A stretch of DNA of 32,230 bases from Candidatus Uhrbacteria bacterium GW2011_GWE2_46_68. GTDB taxonomy: Bacteria; Patescibacteriota; Patescibacteriia; UBA9934; GWF2-40-263. A program made the position numbers and the translations under genes. Location: NCBI GenBank assembly GCA_001002765.1, contig LCMS01000015.1:1-32230 (forward strand). The letters are read 5' to 3'. A model generated the notes under the pieces. That model saw only the letters and a program-made list of their open reading frames with translations. It did not search any database and was not told the origin of the DNA. This document shows, piece by piece, positions 1 to 8,442 of this stretch (positions are counted from its first letter, which is position 1; each line of letters starts with the position of its first letter).

Positions 1-848
1 TCTCCTGGATCAGAAGGTTGGAGAAGATGAATAGTCCAACCTTTCCATCCATCGTCACCCATCTGACCCCCGTCACCCCGGGCTTGACCCAGGGTCTCTT
101 GTTTCTTAAGTATCTGTGCTTTTGTCTTTCCCCTATGGCCCATTCTTTCAAAAGACTTGGGATAATAAACAAGATCAGGGGAATCTCCTGTGTCTGCTCC
201 TTGATAGTCTTTCCATTCCCAGAGAGAATCGTCAGTATCAAGATCAAAGGATGGGTGTTTTTGTTTGTAGGAGAGAAGGAATTGTTTGAATGTTTTCCAA
301 AGAGTACTAAAACTCATGCCAAAGGGAACGAGGAGGAGTTTGGTAAAACCTTGGTCGTGTTTGGTGGATAGTTCTTTGCGGCGTTCAAAGAGACGGACGG
401 CGATCTGTTCGAGAGTGGGGACGAGATATATCTTACCGTCTATACCTGTAATGGCTCCATTATCTAAAATTCCTACTGCCTCAAGAAGCCTAACTTGAGA
501 ATCGTATTGCTCTTTGAGGTGATAAAGTCGCTCGGCATACTCAATGGCTTTGGCAGGGTCTCTCTCTTCTTTCTTTGGTTCCCCATTCTTGAGAAGATAT
601 TCAAAACGTTCAAGAAGATCGGCAAGTCGTTCAAGATCTGGAATGGAAAGTTTGCTGGCAGCCTCGCGCAGGAGGTCGGGCTTGGAAAGTGTATATTTGG
701 GAATCCCGTGAGCTTTTGTCAAAGAATCGCGGACACTTGAAACCGAATCCATGATGGCTTCGCCAAGAATTTCCGAAGTGCGCTGGCCCCCTGCCTCCGC
801 AGGGGCGGCAGACGGAGAAGATTCCAAACTTGGTCGAAAAAGAGACAT
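1..848 (-). CDS. Putative DGR target protein, paralog 1 (3' end beyond the left edge)
   Basis: Open frame on minus from ATG at 848-846 to the window edge, about 282 residues, no stop seen. It is clearly paralogous to the genes at 975-2219 and 12900-14069: it shares the N-terminal FRP motif, the helical DLERLA.LLERFEYL segment, the block KHDQGFTKLLLVPFGMS and the block YQGAD.GDSP. The C-terminus that would hold the hypervariable region is outside the window. Compared with paralog 3 it lacks 18 residues (from PEQHRAHF to IIDF) just after VRDSL, an in-frame deletion of 54 bases. It has two in-frame repeat insertions: a Pro/Ala/Gly segment near residues 14-23 and a Gly/Asp-rich segment before the KGWTIHLLQPS motif. 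There is no signal peptide or membrane segment and no clear ribosome binding site. The function is unknown; the DGR target role is inferred from its paralogs. Confidence 0.8.
   Translation of the reverse strand, partial: MSLFRPSLESSPSAAPAEAGGQRTSEILGEAIMDSVSSVRDSLTKAHGIPKYTLSKPDLLREAASKLSIPDLERLADLLERFEYLLKNGEPKKEERDPAKAIEYAERLYHLKEQYDSQVRLLEAVGILDNGAITGIDGKIYLVPTLEQIAVRLFERRKELSTKHDQGFTKLLLVPFGMSFSTLWKTFKQFLLSYKQKHPSFDLDTDDSLWEWKDYQGADTGDSPDLVYYPKSFERMGHRGKTKAQILKKQETLGQARGDGGQMGDDGWKGWTIHLLQPSDPG
49..99. repeat. Palindromic repeat inserted in frame in paralog 1
   Basis: GC-rich stretch with an imperfect hairpin (75-82 pairing with 88-95, loop CTTGA). It resembles the small dispersed palindromes that end in a CCCGGGCTTGACCC-type core in many bacterial genomes. 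In the protein it replaces about 8 residues of the other two paralogs with about 18 Gly/Asp/Gln-rich residues, and the frame is kept. Confidence 0.6.
788..805. repeat. Small GC-rich palindrome in the N-terminus of paralog 1
   Basis: Perfect 7-bp stem (CCCCTGC at 788-794 with GCAGGGG at 799-805) around a CTCC loop. It is translated as an Ala/Pro/Gly segment that the paralog at 975-2219 lacks. The paralog at 12900-14069 has a different palindrome at the matching place. Confidence 0.55.
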
Positions 849-974
849 AGTTTTAATAGGATTGACTACTCGCCGATAGGGATTCTTTCGAGATATATGA
901 CGAGTCATTACGTTAGACGAAACCTGATATCAAACGTGAATGACAAAGGACAAGGGTTAAAGAATGGACAAGGG

Positions 975-2219
975 TCAAACCACCACCGAAAAACGCACGC
1001 CAACGTACCCACCCCGATTACGAGGATCAAACCTGAAGAGGCGGACCCGCCGACGGACACGGTCCCAATACGCGAAAGGCACACTGGTGGAGGAAGAGAA
1101 AAAAGCTCCTGTAAGATAGGAAATGCTTTCTGTGTTGTTTTGCCAGTTATCAAGGAATTTTCCTGTTTCAGTAAGATGAATCATAAAGGCTATGATCCAG
1201 TCTTCGGGAGTAAGACCTGATTCATGGTGATAAGGAGAGTCTTCATCTCCTTTTGCTTTTTGAAGAATGGAAAGATATTCAATGGAAGATTGTCCTGATT
1301 CAAGAGGAGGACGAGGAGTGAGGTCTCCTTGGGATGTTCCTTGGCCTTTGCGGGGAATGGGAGCAAATCCTTTGAGGGTTTCCGTATCTTGGGTGTTTAG
1401 GTTTGAGGGTTGGAGAAGATGAATGGTCCAGCCTGGAAAAAAATCTGGATTGTTGTCTTGCTCCTCAAGAATCCTTGCCTTTGTTTTCCCTCCATGACCT
1501 TCTTTTGTAAAAGACTGTGGATAATAGACAAGCTTTGGAGAATCTCCGATGTCTGCTCCTTGATATCCTGACCATGTATAAAGAGGATTATCCGTATCTA
1601 GATTGAAGGAAGGGTGAGATTGATTGTAGGAAAGGAGGAATTGTTTGAGAGTATTTATGAGGGTATCAAGGCTCATGCCAAAGGGAACAAGAAGGAGTTT
1701 GGTGAAGCCTTGGTCGTGTTTTGTGTGTAGCATCTCGCGGCGTTCAAAGAGACGAGAAGCTATTTGTTCCAAGGTGGGAATGGGGTATTTCTTGTTGTCT
1801 ATACCTAGGATGGTTCCTTCTTTGAGAATCCCAACTTGTTCAAGAAGAGCGACTTGGGAAGTGTATTGTTCGCGGAGATGATAAAGACGTTCGATGTCTT
1901 GAAGATGTTCAGGAAGTTTTTCTTTCCAAGGTTCTTTATTTTTAAGCAGGTACTCAAAACGCTCAAGAAGGTTGGCTAGTCGTTCAAGGTCGGGAGTGGG
2001 GAGTTTGCTTGCAGCCTCGCGGAGGAGATCTGGTTTGGCAAGCGCCTCTCTTGGGATGTTATGAGCTTGCGCAAAATCAATAATCTCTTGTCGCAAAGTT
2101 TCAAAGTGTGCGCGGTGTTGTTCGGGCAAAGAATCACGGACATCTGAAACAGAAGAAAGCACGGCTTCACCAAGGATTGCGGAGGGGATGGATTCGGGAG
2201 ATGGGTGAAAAAATTTCAT
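975..2219 (-). CDS. Putative DGR variable (target) protein, paralog 2
   Basis: A 414-residue protein when started at ATG 2219-2217. A longer ATG at 2246 is possible, but 2219 fits better: it has GAGGGAG just upstream, it begins MKFFHPSP like MSLFRPSL of paralog 1, and the likely promoter -10 overlaps the longer start. The N-terminal 150 residues are helical and charged. The middle holds KHDQGFTKLLLVPFGMS and YQGADIGDSP. The C-terminus has TPEDWI.AFMIHL, YLTGAFF, VP.AYWD and a closing G.R.SVVV. That ending resembles the C-type-lectin-like ligand-binding domains (FGE-sulfatase/DUF1566 type) carried by DGR target proteins. The last 40 codons are hypervariable against paralog 3 with adenine-linked differences. 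There is no export signal. What it binds is unknown. Confidence 0.85.
   Translation of the reverse strand: MKFFHPSPESIPSAILGEAVLSSVSDVRDSLPEQHRAHFETLRQEIIDFAQAHNIPREALAKPDLLREAASKLPTPDLERLANLLERFEYLLKNKEPWKEKLPEHLQDIERLYHLREQYTSQVALLEQVGILKEGTILGIDNKKYPIPTLEQIASRLFERREMLHTKHDQGFTKLLLVPFGMSLDTLINTLKQFLLSYNQSHPSFNLDTDNPLYTWSGYQGADIGDSPKLVYYPQSFTKEGHGGKTKARILEEQDNNPDFFPGWTIHLLQPSNLNTQDTETLKGFAPIPRKGQGTSQGDLTPRPPLESGQSSIEYLSILQKAKGDEDSPYHHESGLTPEDWIIAFMIHLTETGKFLDNWQNNTESISYLTGAFFSSSTSVPFAYWDRVRRRVRLFRFDPRNRGGYVGVRFSVVV
978..1097 (-). other. Candidate DGR variable region (VR) of paralog 2
   Basis: The last 40 codons of the gene. Hand alignment with 12903-13022 is gap-free: 44 of 120 bases differ, against 24 of 129 in the 43 codons just upstream. 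Seven codons differ at both first and second bases while keeping the third, as AAY or AAG template codons would produce. Only 3 of the 76 identical positions are A on the coding strand. Fixed residues (VP, A, YWD, RR, L, G, R, SV.V) alternate with variable ones, as in lectin-fold DGR targets. Confidence 0.75.
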
Positions 2220-2244
2220 AACTCCCTCAAGGATATCAAAATGC

Positions 2245-2273
2245 AAAATAGATAGCTATAAAACTATCTGTAA
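2245..2273 (-). promoter_or_regulatory. Probable promoter of paralog 2
   Basis: TTACAG (2268-2273), 17-base spacer, TATTTT (2245-2250) on minus. The predicted transcript would start near 2238, which supports the ATG at 2219 and excludes the longer start. It is divergent from the rpsA promoter. Confidence 0.5.
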
Positions 2274-2312
2274 GCCCCTGCCGCCATATCCCGATTCTCT
2301 ACCCAAATTCCC

Positions 2313-2341
2313 TTGCAAAAAAAGGCTTTTTTGGCTACACT
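2313..2341 (+). promoter_or_regulatory. Promoter of the rpsA-ftsH operon
   Basis: TTGCAA (2313-2318), exactly 17 bases, TACACT (2336-2341). A good sigma70-type match that leaves a leader of about 60 bases before the ATG at 2411. Confidence 0.75.
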
Positions 2342-2410
2342 AGGTCTCGCTTTTATTTTTAGCCCCGTCGGACCGTAAAGAAACCTTTGCCGTCTGCCGG
2401 ATCATTTTTT

Positions 2411-3601
2411 ATGACACAAGCAAAAGAGCCTTCGGAGTTGGCCAAACTCCTTGAGGAAGGTTCGTACTTACAGTTTCCCCAGGTTGGTGATGTGATCAAC
2501 GGACACGTTGTCTCTTCCAGCCGTCGGGAAGTCCGCGTCGATATCGGTGGCTTTACGACCGGCGTTGTCCGCGGCCGCGAATTATTCGCAGAGTCCGAGG
2601 AATATACCCACCTCCAACCGGGCGAAGAGATCCAAGCAACCGTTGTGGATCTCGAAAACGAGAACGGTGAAATGGAACTTTCTTTCCGTTTTGCCGGCCA
2701 GAAAAAAGCTTGGGACGAACTCAAGCAACTCTTTACCTCTGGCGACATTGTGGAAGCGCGTGTGCTCGAAGCCAACAAAGGAGGCCTTCTTATTCGCCTT
2801 CAACATGTCACGGGCTTTCTTCCTGTGTCCCAATTGTCTCCGGAAAATTATCCACGGGTAAGCGGTGGAGACAAAAATAAAATTTTGGAAAAACTACGCA
2901 CCTTTGTGGGACAAAATATCAAAGTGCGCGTGATTGATGTCAACGAAAACGAAGACAAACTTATCGTCTCCGAAAAAGCCGTCTGGGAAGATCAACAAAA
3001 AAATGTCATTGCAAAATACCAAGTGGGTGATGTGGTGGAAGGAGAAGTGACCGCGGTCGCCGACTTCGGTGCTTTCGTAAAATTCGAAGCGCTTGAAGGA
3101 CTGGTCCATATCAGCGAAATCGCTTGGCAGCGTATTGATCATCCTCGTGATGTTCTCAAAACCGGTCAGCATGTCCGCGCGGAAATCATTGGCATTGAAG
3201 GAAGCAAAATTTTCCTTTCCATGAAAAAACTTTTGGCAGATCCTTGGAAGAGTGTGGGTGAGCGTTACAAAGTGGGAGATGTGGTCAAAGGAAAGGTGCT
3301 CAAAGTCAATCCTTTCGGATTCTTTGTGGAGCTGGATCCCGAAATACACGGGCTGGCCCATGTATCCGAACTTTCCGATAAGCCTGTGGCTGATGTCAAA
3401 ACCCTTGCAAACCCCGGCGACATCCTCGATTTCAAAGTCGTCTCGGTTGAACCAAAAGAACATCGTCTTGGTCTTTCTTTGAAAACCACAAAAAATCCTG
3501 CAAAAAAAGCAGTGGATGAAGATGCGGCTCCCAAGGAATCCGAATCTGTTCCAGAGGCGCCTGTCGAACCGGAAATCACTCCCATCGAGACTCAAGCCTA
3601 A
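2411..3601 (+). CDS. rpsA: 30S ribosomal protein S1
   Basis: 396 residues with four S1 (OB-fold) RNA-binding repeats, near residues 20-90, 105-190, 205-275 and 290-360. Each begins with a GD.V.G.V-type strand, and the third and fourth carry the classic FGAFV/FGFFV and GL.H.SE motifs. The tail is acidic and Pro/Glu-rich. S1 helps mRNA reach the 30S subunit; E. coli S1 has six repeats, and a four-repeat form is common in small or Gram-positive-type genomes. I take ATG 2411 (MTQAKEP) rather than the in-frame TTG at 2387, because homologs start near the first repeat. No clear Shine-Dalgarno is present. ftsH follows 30 bases downstream, so the two are probably co-transcribed. Confidence 0.92.
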   Translation: MTQAKEPSELAKLLEEGSYLQFPQVGDVINGHVVSSSRREVRVDIGGFTTGVVRGRELFAESEEYTHLQPGEEIQATVVDLENENGEMELSFRFAGQKKAWDELKQLFTSGDIVEARVLEANKGGLLIRLQHVTGFLPVSQLSPENYPRVSGGDKNKILEKLRTFVGQNIKVRVIDVNENEDKLIVSEKAVWEDQQKNVIAKYQVGDVVEGEVTAVADFGAFVKFEALEGLVHISEIAWQRIDHPRDVLKTGQHVRAEIIGIEGSKIFLSMKKLLADPWKSVGERYKVGDVVKGKVLKVNPFGFFVELDPEIHGLAHVSELSDKPVADVKTLANPGDILDFKVVSVEPKEHRLGLSLKTTKNPAKKAVDEDAAPKESESVPEAPVEPEITPIETQA

Positions 3602-3631
3602 TGGCTTATTAATTCTTGAGGAGGAAATTCT

Positions 3632-5449
3632 ATGAAACCACTTCCTAAAAATGTCATCATCTCGGTGATCGTCTTTTTAGCGCTTCTCGCTATTTTTTCC
3701 ACCTACAGTTTGCAAAACAATGAGCCAAAAGATGTTTCGTTTGCCGCCGTGGTGGAACAAATCCAATCACAAAGCGTCTCCTCTATCACCGTGGAAGGAA
3801 ATAAGGTTTCCGTCACCCTGCAAGATGGAACGACCGAGGTAACGCAAAAAGAATCCGATGCTTCATTAACAGAACTGCTCACCCAATATGGGATCAGCAC
3901 AGGGGAATTGAAAACCGCCAATATCACCGTGAAAGAACAAGGCGGTGGCGCTTACCTCTTGAGTATTCTTCTCCCCTCACTCATTCCCATCCTTCTTTTA
4001 GTCGTGATCTTCTGGTTCATGATCCGACAAATGCAAGGAGCCAATAACCGTGCTTTGTCTTTTGGTCAATCTGGTGCCAGAGAAATGAAAGATCAAAAAC
4101 AAAAAGTGACATTTGCTGATGTAGCTGGGGCCAGGGAAGCAAAAGAAGAGTTGCTCGAAGTTGTTGAGTTTCTCAAAAATCCAAAAAAGTTTGTGGACAT
4201 GGGAGCCAAACTTCCCAAGGGAGTTCTCCTTATGGGACGCCCGGGAACAGGAAAAACCCTTATGGCCCGCGCCATCGCCGGAGAAGCTGATGTTCCGTTT
4301 CTTCATATCAGCGGATCCGAATTTGTGGAAATGTTTGTGGGTGTGGGCGCCTCTCGTGTGCGCGATCTGTTTCAACGTGCAAAAAAATCCGCCCCTTGCA
4401 TCATCTTTGTGGATGAAATCGATGCCGTTGGACGCCAACGCGGTACAGGGCTTGGAGGAAGCCATGATGAACGCGAACAAACTCTCAACCAAATCTTGGT
4501 CGAGATGGATGGATTTGATCCGCATATCGGAGTCATTGTGATTGCGGCCACCAATCGTCCTGATGTTTTGGATCCTGCCCTTCTTCGCCCGGGACGTTTT
4601 GATCGTCGTGTAGTCATTGATCTTCCCGATATCCAAGAGCGTGAGTCTATCCTTCACATCCATGCGCAAAATAAACCTTTTGCAAAAGATGTGGACTTGC
4701 GTCGTGTGGCCGAACGCACACCGGGATTTTCCGGAGCTGACTTAAGTAACCTTCTCAACGAAGCAGCAATCCGTGCGGCCAAAGCAAATCAAAAAGAAAT
4801 CAAAAAAGAAGATGTTCTCGAATCCATTGAAAAAGTTCTTCTGGGACCGGAACGCCGCAGTGCAGTGCTCTCCGAGGAAGAAAAGAAAATCACAGCCTAT
4901 CATGAAGCCGGACATGCTCTTGTCGCACATGCTCTCCCTTATTGCGATCCTGTTCATAAAATTTCCATTATCAGCCGCGGGTCAGCCGGAGGGTATACAC
5001 TCAAACTTCCCGCCGAAGATCGCCGACTCTATAAGCGTTTAGAATTTTTGGACGATATGGCTGCTATGCTTGGAGGATTCCTTGCGGAAAAAGAAGTGTT
5101 TGGAGATGTGACAACCGGTGCCTCAGACGATCTCAAAAAATGCACGCGCATGGCGCGAGAAGTCGTTACGCGTTATGGCATGAGTGAGGCTCTCGGGCCT
5201 CGCGTGTTTGGTGAGGCTGAGGATATGATCTTCCTTGGAAAAGAAATTCATGAGAATCGCAACTACTCCGAAAAAACCGCCGAACTTATTGATTCAGAAG
5301 TGGAAAAACTAGTGAATGGTGCCCAAGAGAAAGCGCGTGTTATACTAAAGGAGCAACGCACCATGTTGGAAAAAATCGCGACTACACTTCTTGAAAAAGA
5401 AACCATTGAAAAAGAAGCATTCGAGGCACTCTTTCAAACGACCACCTAA
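3632..5449 (+). CDS. ftsH: ATP-dependent zinc metalloprotease FtsH
   Basis: 605 residues, normal length. It has an N-terminal membrane helix (about 8-27), a periplasmic FtsH-extracellular domain, a second helix (about 108-132), an AAA+ module and an M41 peptidase. Walker A is GRPGTGKT at 202-209, where most FtsH proteins have GPPGTGKT. Walker B and DEID lie at 261-264, followed by the second region of homology ([21 protein letters not shown]). The zinc site is HEAGH at 424-428, with the third-ligand region around TTGASDDL. FtsH extracts and degrades membrane and short-lived cytosolic proteins at the inner membrane. A strong AGGAGG at 3619-3624 sets the start. Second gene of the rpsA operon. 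Confidence 0.97.
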   Translation: MKPLPKNVIISVIVFLALLAIFSTYSLQNNEPKDVSFAAVVEQIQSQSVSSITVEGNKVSVTLQDGTTEVTQKESDASLTELLTQYGISTGELKTANITVKEQGGGAYLLSILLPSLIPILLLVVIFWFMIRQMQGANNRALSFGQSGAREMKDQKQKVTFADVAGAREAKEELLEVVEFLKNPKKFVDMGAKLPKGVLLMGRPGTGKTLMARAIAGEADVPFLHISGSEFVEMFVGVGASRVRDLFQRAKKSAPCIIFVDEIDAVGRQRGTGLGGSHDEREQTLNQILVEMDGFDPHIGVIVIAATNRPDVLDPALLRPGRFDRRVVIDLPDIQERESILHIHAQNKPFAKDVDLRRVAERTPGFSGADLSNLLNEAAIRAAKANQKEIKKEDVLESIEKVLLGPERRSAVLSEEEKKITAYHEAGHALVAHALPYCDPVHKISIISRGSAGGYTLKLPAEDRRLYKRLEFLDDMAAMLGGFLAEKEVFGDVTTGASDDLKKCTRMAREVVTRYGMSEALGPRVFGEAEDMIFLGKEIHENRNYSEKTAELIDSEVEKLVNGAQEKARVILKEQRTMLEKIATTLLEKETIEKEAFEALFQTTT

Positions 5450-5570
5450 AGCTCATCTCAAAAATAATCTCACGACCTTTTGACACAAATTTGTCCTGCA
5501 ACGATTTCAGGATTCAATGTCTTGGAAACTATTTTTAAGACGAACTCTAAAAACTCTTCTAAAGGAGGAT

Positions 5571-6557
5571 ATGAAGAAAAAACAACCCGCCGGGATTTAT
5601 CGCACGTTTTTCAAAAACGCTTGGTCCTGTACCTTGCAGCATAAATCTCTGTGGGTTTTTGGTATCTTTGCTGCGATCCTTCAAAGTGGTGGCCTTGGGG
5701 ATACACTCTTACGAGGCTTCCGACGTGTGGAATATCGCGGGGAATGGTTTTCAAACCTGCTTCAAGATTCGGTCATGGGTCTGCGCACGGCAGGAACCTA
5801 TCTTTCCCATATCGCCACCCTTCCCTCTTGGCAAACGGTCCTGTTATTTACTGCGATGCTTTTTGCTCTTCTTGTTGTCTTTTCCCTTTCCGTTATCTCC
5901 CAACAAATTCTCATTGATCGCGTAGATGCTCAAACCAAAAAATCTTCCGGTCATTCTTTTTATAAACATGTGGAAGTATTTGAAAGATTGGTTGGAATTC
6001 ATGTTCTGGCAAAAATGGGAGGTTTTATAGCAACCCTTATTGTCACCTTGATCTTAGTGCTTTATCTGCGCGATCAAGGATCGCTCTATGCCTTTTTTGT
6101 TTTCGTAAGTTTTGGTTTGTTTGTTCCCGTACTGATTATCCTTCAAAACCTCTCCATGCTTGCGGCGATTCATGCTGTAAAAGCCAAAACCTCTCTCTTG
6201 CATTCTGTGGCTCATGCTTTTTTTCTCTTTCGATCCCATTGGCTTGCGACAATCGAACTTGGTGTGGGTGTCTTTCTTCTCATCGCTATCATGGCGGGTT
6301 TCCTTTGTGCCATTCTTTTCCTTTTTCTTCTCCCGGTCGCTTTTCTCGCTTCTTTTTTCCTCTCCACCGGATCTTGGGTAGGTTTTATGACATGCCAGGG
6401 AGTGAGTTTGTTTGCAATCGCCACTGCTCTTTTCTTGTTTGTCGGTGCCACCACCACGTTTCAATACGCCGTGTGGGTTTCTTTTTACAAACACGCTTCG
6501 CATGAAATTTTAGGCACAAAACCGATTGCGCGATTCTTGCGTTGGCTCAAAAAATGA
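5571..6557 (+). CDS. Polytopic membrane protein of unknown function
   Basis: 328 residues from ATG 5571. An in-frame ATG at 5517 exists, but AGGAGG sits right before 5571 and the protein then begins MKKKQPAGIYRTFFKNAW. That is the usual opening of a family of CPR membrane proteins in which a short cytoplasmic start (AW...KSLWVFG) leads into the first helix. Long hydrophobic segments occur near residues 25-40, 85-110, 140-170, 175-200, 225-270 and 280-310, giving about six helices. No catalytic motif is visible. The gap of 121 bases to ftsH holds a TTGACA but no convincing -10, so it may be read from the upstream operon. I do not know its function. Confidence 0.75.
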   Translation: MKKKQPAGIYRTFFKNAWSCTLQHKSLWVFGIFAAILQSGGLGDTLLRGFRRVEYRGEWFSNLLQDSVMGLRTAGTYLSHIATLPSWQTVLLFTAMLFALLVVFSLSVISQQILIDRVDAQTKKSSGHSFYKHVEVFERLVGIHVLAKMGGFIATLIVTLILVLYLRDQGSLYAFFVFVSFGLFVPVLIILQNLSMLAAIHAVKAKTSLLHSVAHAFFLFRSHWLATIELGVGVFLLIAIMAGFLCAILFLFLLPVAFLASFFLSTGSWVGFMTCQGVSLFAIATALFLFVGATTTFQYAVWVSFYKHASHEILGTKPIARFLRWLKK

Positions 6558-6587
6558 TTGCTTTTCCCCATAAAAACAAGCTACACT
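6558..6587 (+). promoter_or_regulatory. Probable promoter of pilB
   Basis: TTGCTT (6558-6563), 18-base spacer, TACACT (6582-6587). The same GCTACACTA -10 context occurs before rpsA. The leader to the ATG at 6633 would be about 40 bases and has no Shine-Dalgarno. Confidence 0.5.
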
Positions 6588-6632
6588 AAAGGGACGCTCT
6601 AGTCCTCATATTATGCTTCCCTCTTTTGTTTT

Positions 6633-8348
6633 ATGACTACTTCCCAAAGCATCGAAGATTTACTCGGACGCATGAAAGGCGGCCAAAGCGATCACGAACC
6701 AACGGTCACGGAAAAACTGGAAGAAAAAATGGTAGAGATGCGCCTTAAGGAAAAAGAAAAAGATCTTGAACGTAAAGCGCAATCTTCCGGCGCTCCGTAT
6801 ATAAATCTCAAAGGATTTCCCATTAGTCCTGAAGCACTGCGACTGATCCCTTTTACTCAAGCAAAAGAACTTCAAGTTATTGCGTTTATCAATACCGGAT
6901 CTGATGTGCGTATCGGCGCCATCAATCCTTCCCATACGGCAGTGAAAGAACTTCTCTATCAACTGGAAGAGCGCACTAAAGCCCATGGAGGCATCTATCA
7001 AATTTCCGAGGAAAGTCTCCGTGTGGGACTAACGGCTTACGACACGCTCCCCATTATCAAACCCATTGTTAAGGGCGTGACCATACAAGAAGAAGAGCTA
7101 AAAAAATATGAAGCACGCTTTATCTCTTATGCAGACATTCAACCGGTGATGAGTTCCTCTTCGGTCTCGGACATTATGACGATCGCCTTGGCCGCAGCTC
7201 TTCATTTCAACTCAAGTGATGTTCATATTGAAGCCGAGGAACAAGGAATTGTAGTCCGTTTCCGTATTGATGGCGTACTGCAAGATGTGGCAACCCTCGA
7301 TCATGAACTTTGGAAAAAAATCATATCTCGCATCAAACTTATCAGCGGACTTAAAATAAACATCATTGATAAACCTCAAGATGGTCGTTTCACCATCTTT
7401 CTTTCCGGAGGAAATACCGATGTCCGTGTTTCAACAATTCCCACCGCTTGGGGAGAATCGGTTGTGATGCGTATTTTACGATCCGACGCGATCCAGGTGA
7501 AATTCGCGAGCCTTGGTTTTCGTCCACTCGTAGAAAAAAAATTGATGGCTGAAATACAAAAACCTCATGGAATGATTTTGACGACCGGCCCAACCGGATC
7601 TGGAAAAACGACCACCCTCTACGCCGTCCTTTGTCTCATCAATCAGCCGGACGTTAAAATCATTACGCTCGAAGATCCTATTGAATATAAACTTGAGGGC
7701 ATTAACCAATCACAAATCGATCACACGCGCGAATATACCTTTGCCACTGGCTTGCGATCGGTCCTGCGTCAAGATCCCGATGTTGTTATGGTGGGAGAAA
7801 TTCGCGATGGAGAAACGGCGGATATAGCAATCAATGCGGCACTGACCGGACACCTCATGCTCTCCACATTGCACACAAACGAAGCCTCCGGAGCCATTCC
7901 ACGTTTGATCGCCATGGGTATCAAACCCTTTCTCCTTGCCCCTTCTTTGAATGCCATTATCGCTCAACGTCTTGTGCGACGTATTCATGAAGCCTGTAAA
8001 GAAGAGGTCATTCCAACACCCGAGCAACGGGAAACCGTTAAACAAATTCTCTCCGATCTCCCAAAAAAATCCGGAGAAGCCCCTCCCCCACCCGAAACAT
8101 GGAAGTTCTATCGCGGCAAAGGATGTGAGGCATGTAATCACACTGGATTTCAAGGACGTGTGGGACTTTATGAAATCATTGTCATGGATGATGTGATCAA
8201 AGCCGCGCTTTCGGAAACCATCTCGGAATATCAAATGAAAGAACTCGCCAAACAACAAGGCATGATCACCATGCGTCAAGATGGTATCTTGAAAGTTCTG
8301 GATGGCTTAACCACTTTGGAAGAGGTGGATCGCACAACGATGGAATAA
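6633..8348 (+). CDS. pilB: Type IV pilus assembly ATPase PilB (GspE/T2SSE family)
   Basis: 571 residues. The charged N-terminus is followed by a short T2SSE N-domain (about 50-130) and the hexameric secretion ATPase core. Walker A is GPTGSGKT at 319-326. The Asp box (TLEDPIEY), Walker B (VVMVGEIRDGETA) and His box (LSTLHTNEA) are all present. Near the C-terminus a Cys-x2-Cys (GCEACNHTGFQGR) forms half of the usual PilB zinc site; the other half is reduced to a single Cys (HEACKE). It powers polymerisation of type IV pilins at the inner membrane. No pilC, pilT or pilin gene is adjacent, which is common in CPR genomes where pil genes are scattered. A strong terminator follows. Confidence 0.93.
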   Translation: MTTSQSIEDLLGRMKGGQSDHEPTVTEKLEEKMVEMRLKEKEKDLERKAQSSGAPYINLKGFPISPEALRLIPFTQAKELQVIAFINTGSDVRIGAINPSHTAVKELLYQLEERTKAHGGIYQISEESLRVGLTAYDTLPIIKPIVKGVTIQEEELKKYEARFISYADIQPVMSSSSVSDIMTIALAAALHFNSSDVHIEAEEQGIVVRFRIDGVLQDVATLDHELWKKIISRIKLISGLKINIIDKPQDGRFTIFLSGGNTDVRVSTIPTAWGESVVMRILRSDAIQVKFASLGFRPLVEKKLMAEIQKPHGMILTTGPTGSGKTTTLYAVLCLINQPDVKIITLEDPIEYKLEGINQSQIDHTREYTFATGLRSVLRQDPDVVMVGEIRDGETADIAINAALTGHLMLSTLHTNEASGAIPRLIAMGIKPFLLAPSLNAIIAQRLVRRIHEACKEEVIPTPEQRETVKQILSDLPKKSGEAPPPPETWKFYRGKGCEACNHTGFQGRVGLYEIIVMDDVIKAALSETISEYQMKELAKQQGMITMRQDGILKVLDGLTTLEEVDRTTME

Positions 8349-8381
8349 TAAAATCGTGGCGACCAAAAATCTGTTGATATC

Positions 8382-8411
8382 AAAAAGCCGCTCGAGCAAG
8401 AGCGGTTTTTT
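8382..8411. terminator. Bidirectional intrinsic terminator between pilB and the 8443 gene
   Basis: Stem CCGCTC (8388-8393) with GAGCGG (8400-8405), followed by a T run on plus and preceded by AAAAA (a T run on minus). It can end both convergent genes. Confidence 0.85.
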
Positions 8412-8442
8412 CGTATCGTACCTACCAATGGGTTCCCTTCTA

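Noticed and set aside
978-1097. Frameshift or assembly error as the cause of the divergent C-termini
   Set aside because: Length, frame, fixed residues and stop codon all match between the two genes; errors would not preserve these while removing adenines.
2387-2410. TTG start for rpsA at 2387
   Set aside because: ATG at 2411 gives the family-like N-terminus and no ribosome binding site favours the TTG.
5480-5485. Promoter at TTGACA upstream of the 5571 membrane protein gene
   Set aside because: No acceptable -10 at 16-18 bases; candidates are GATTTC and ATTTCA.
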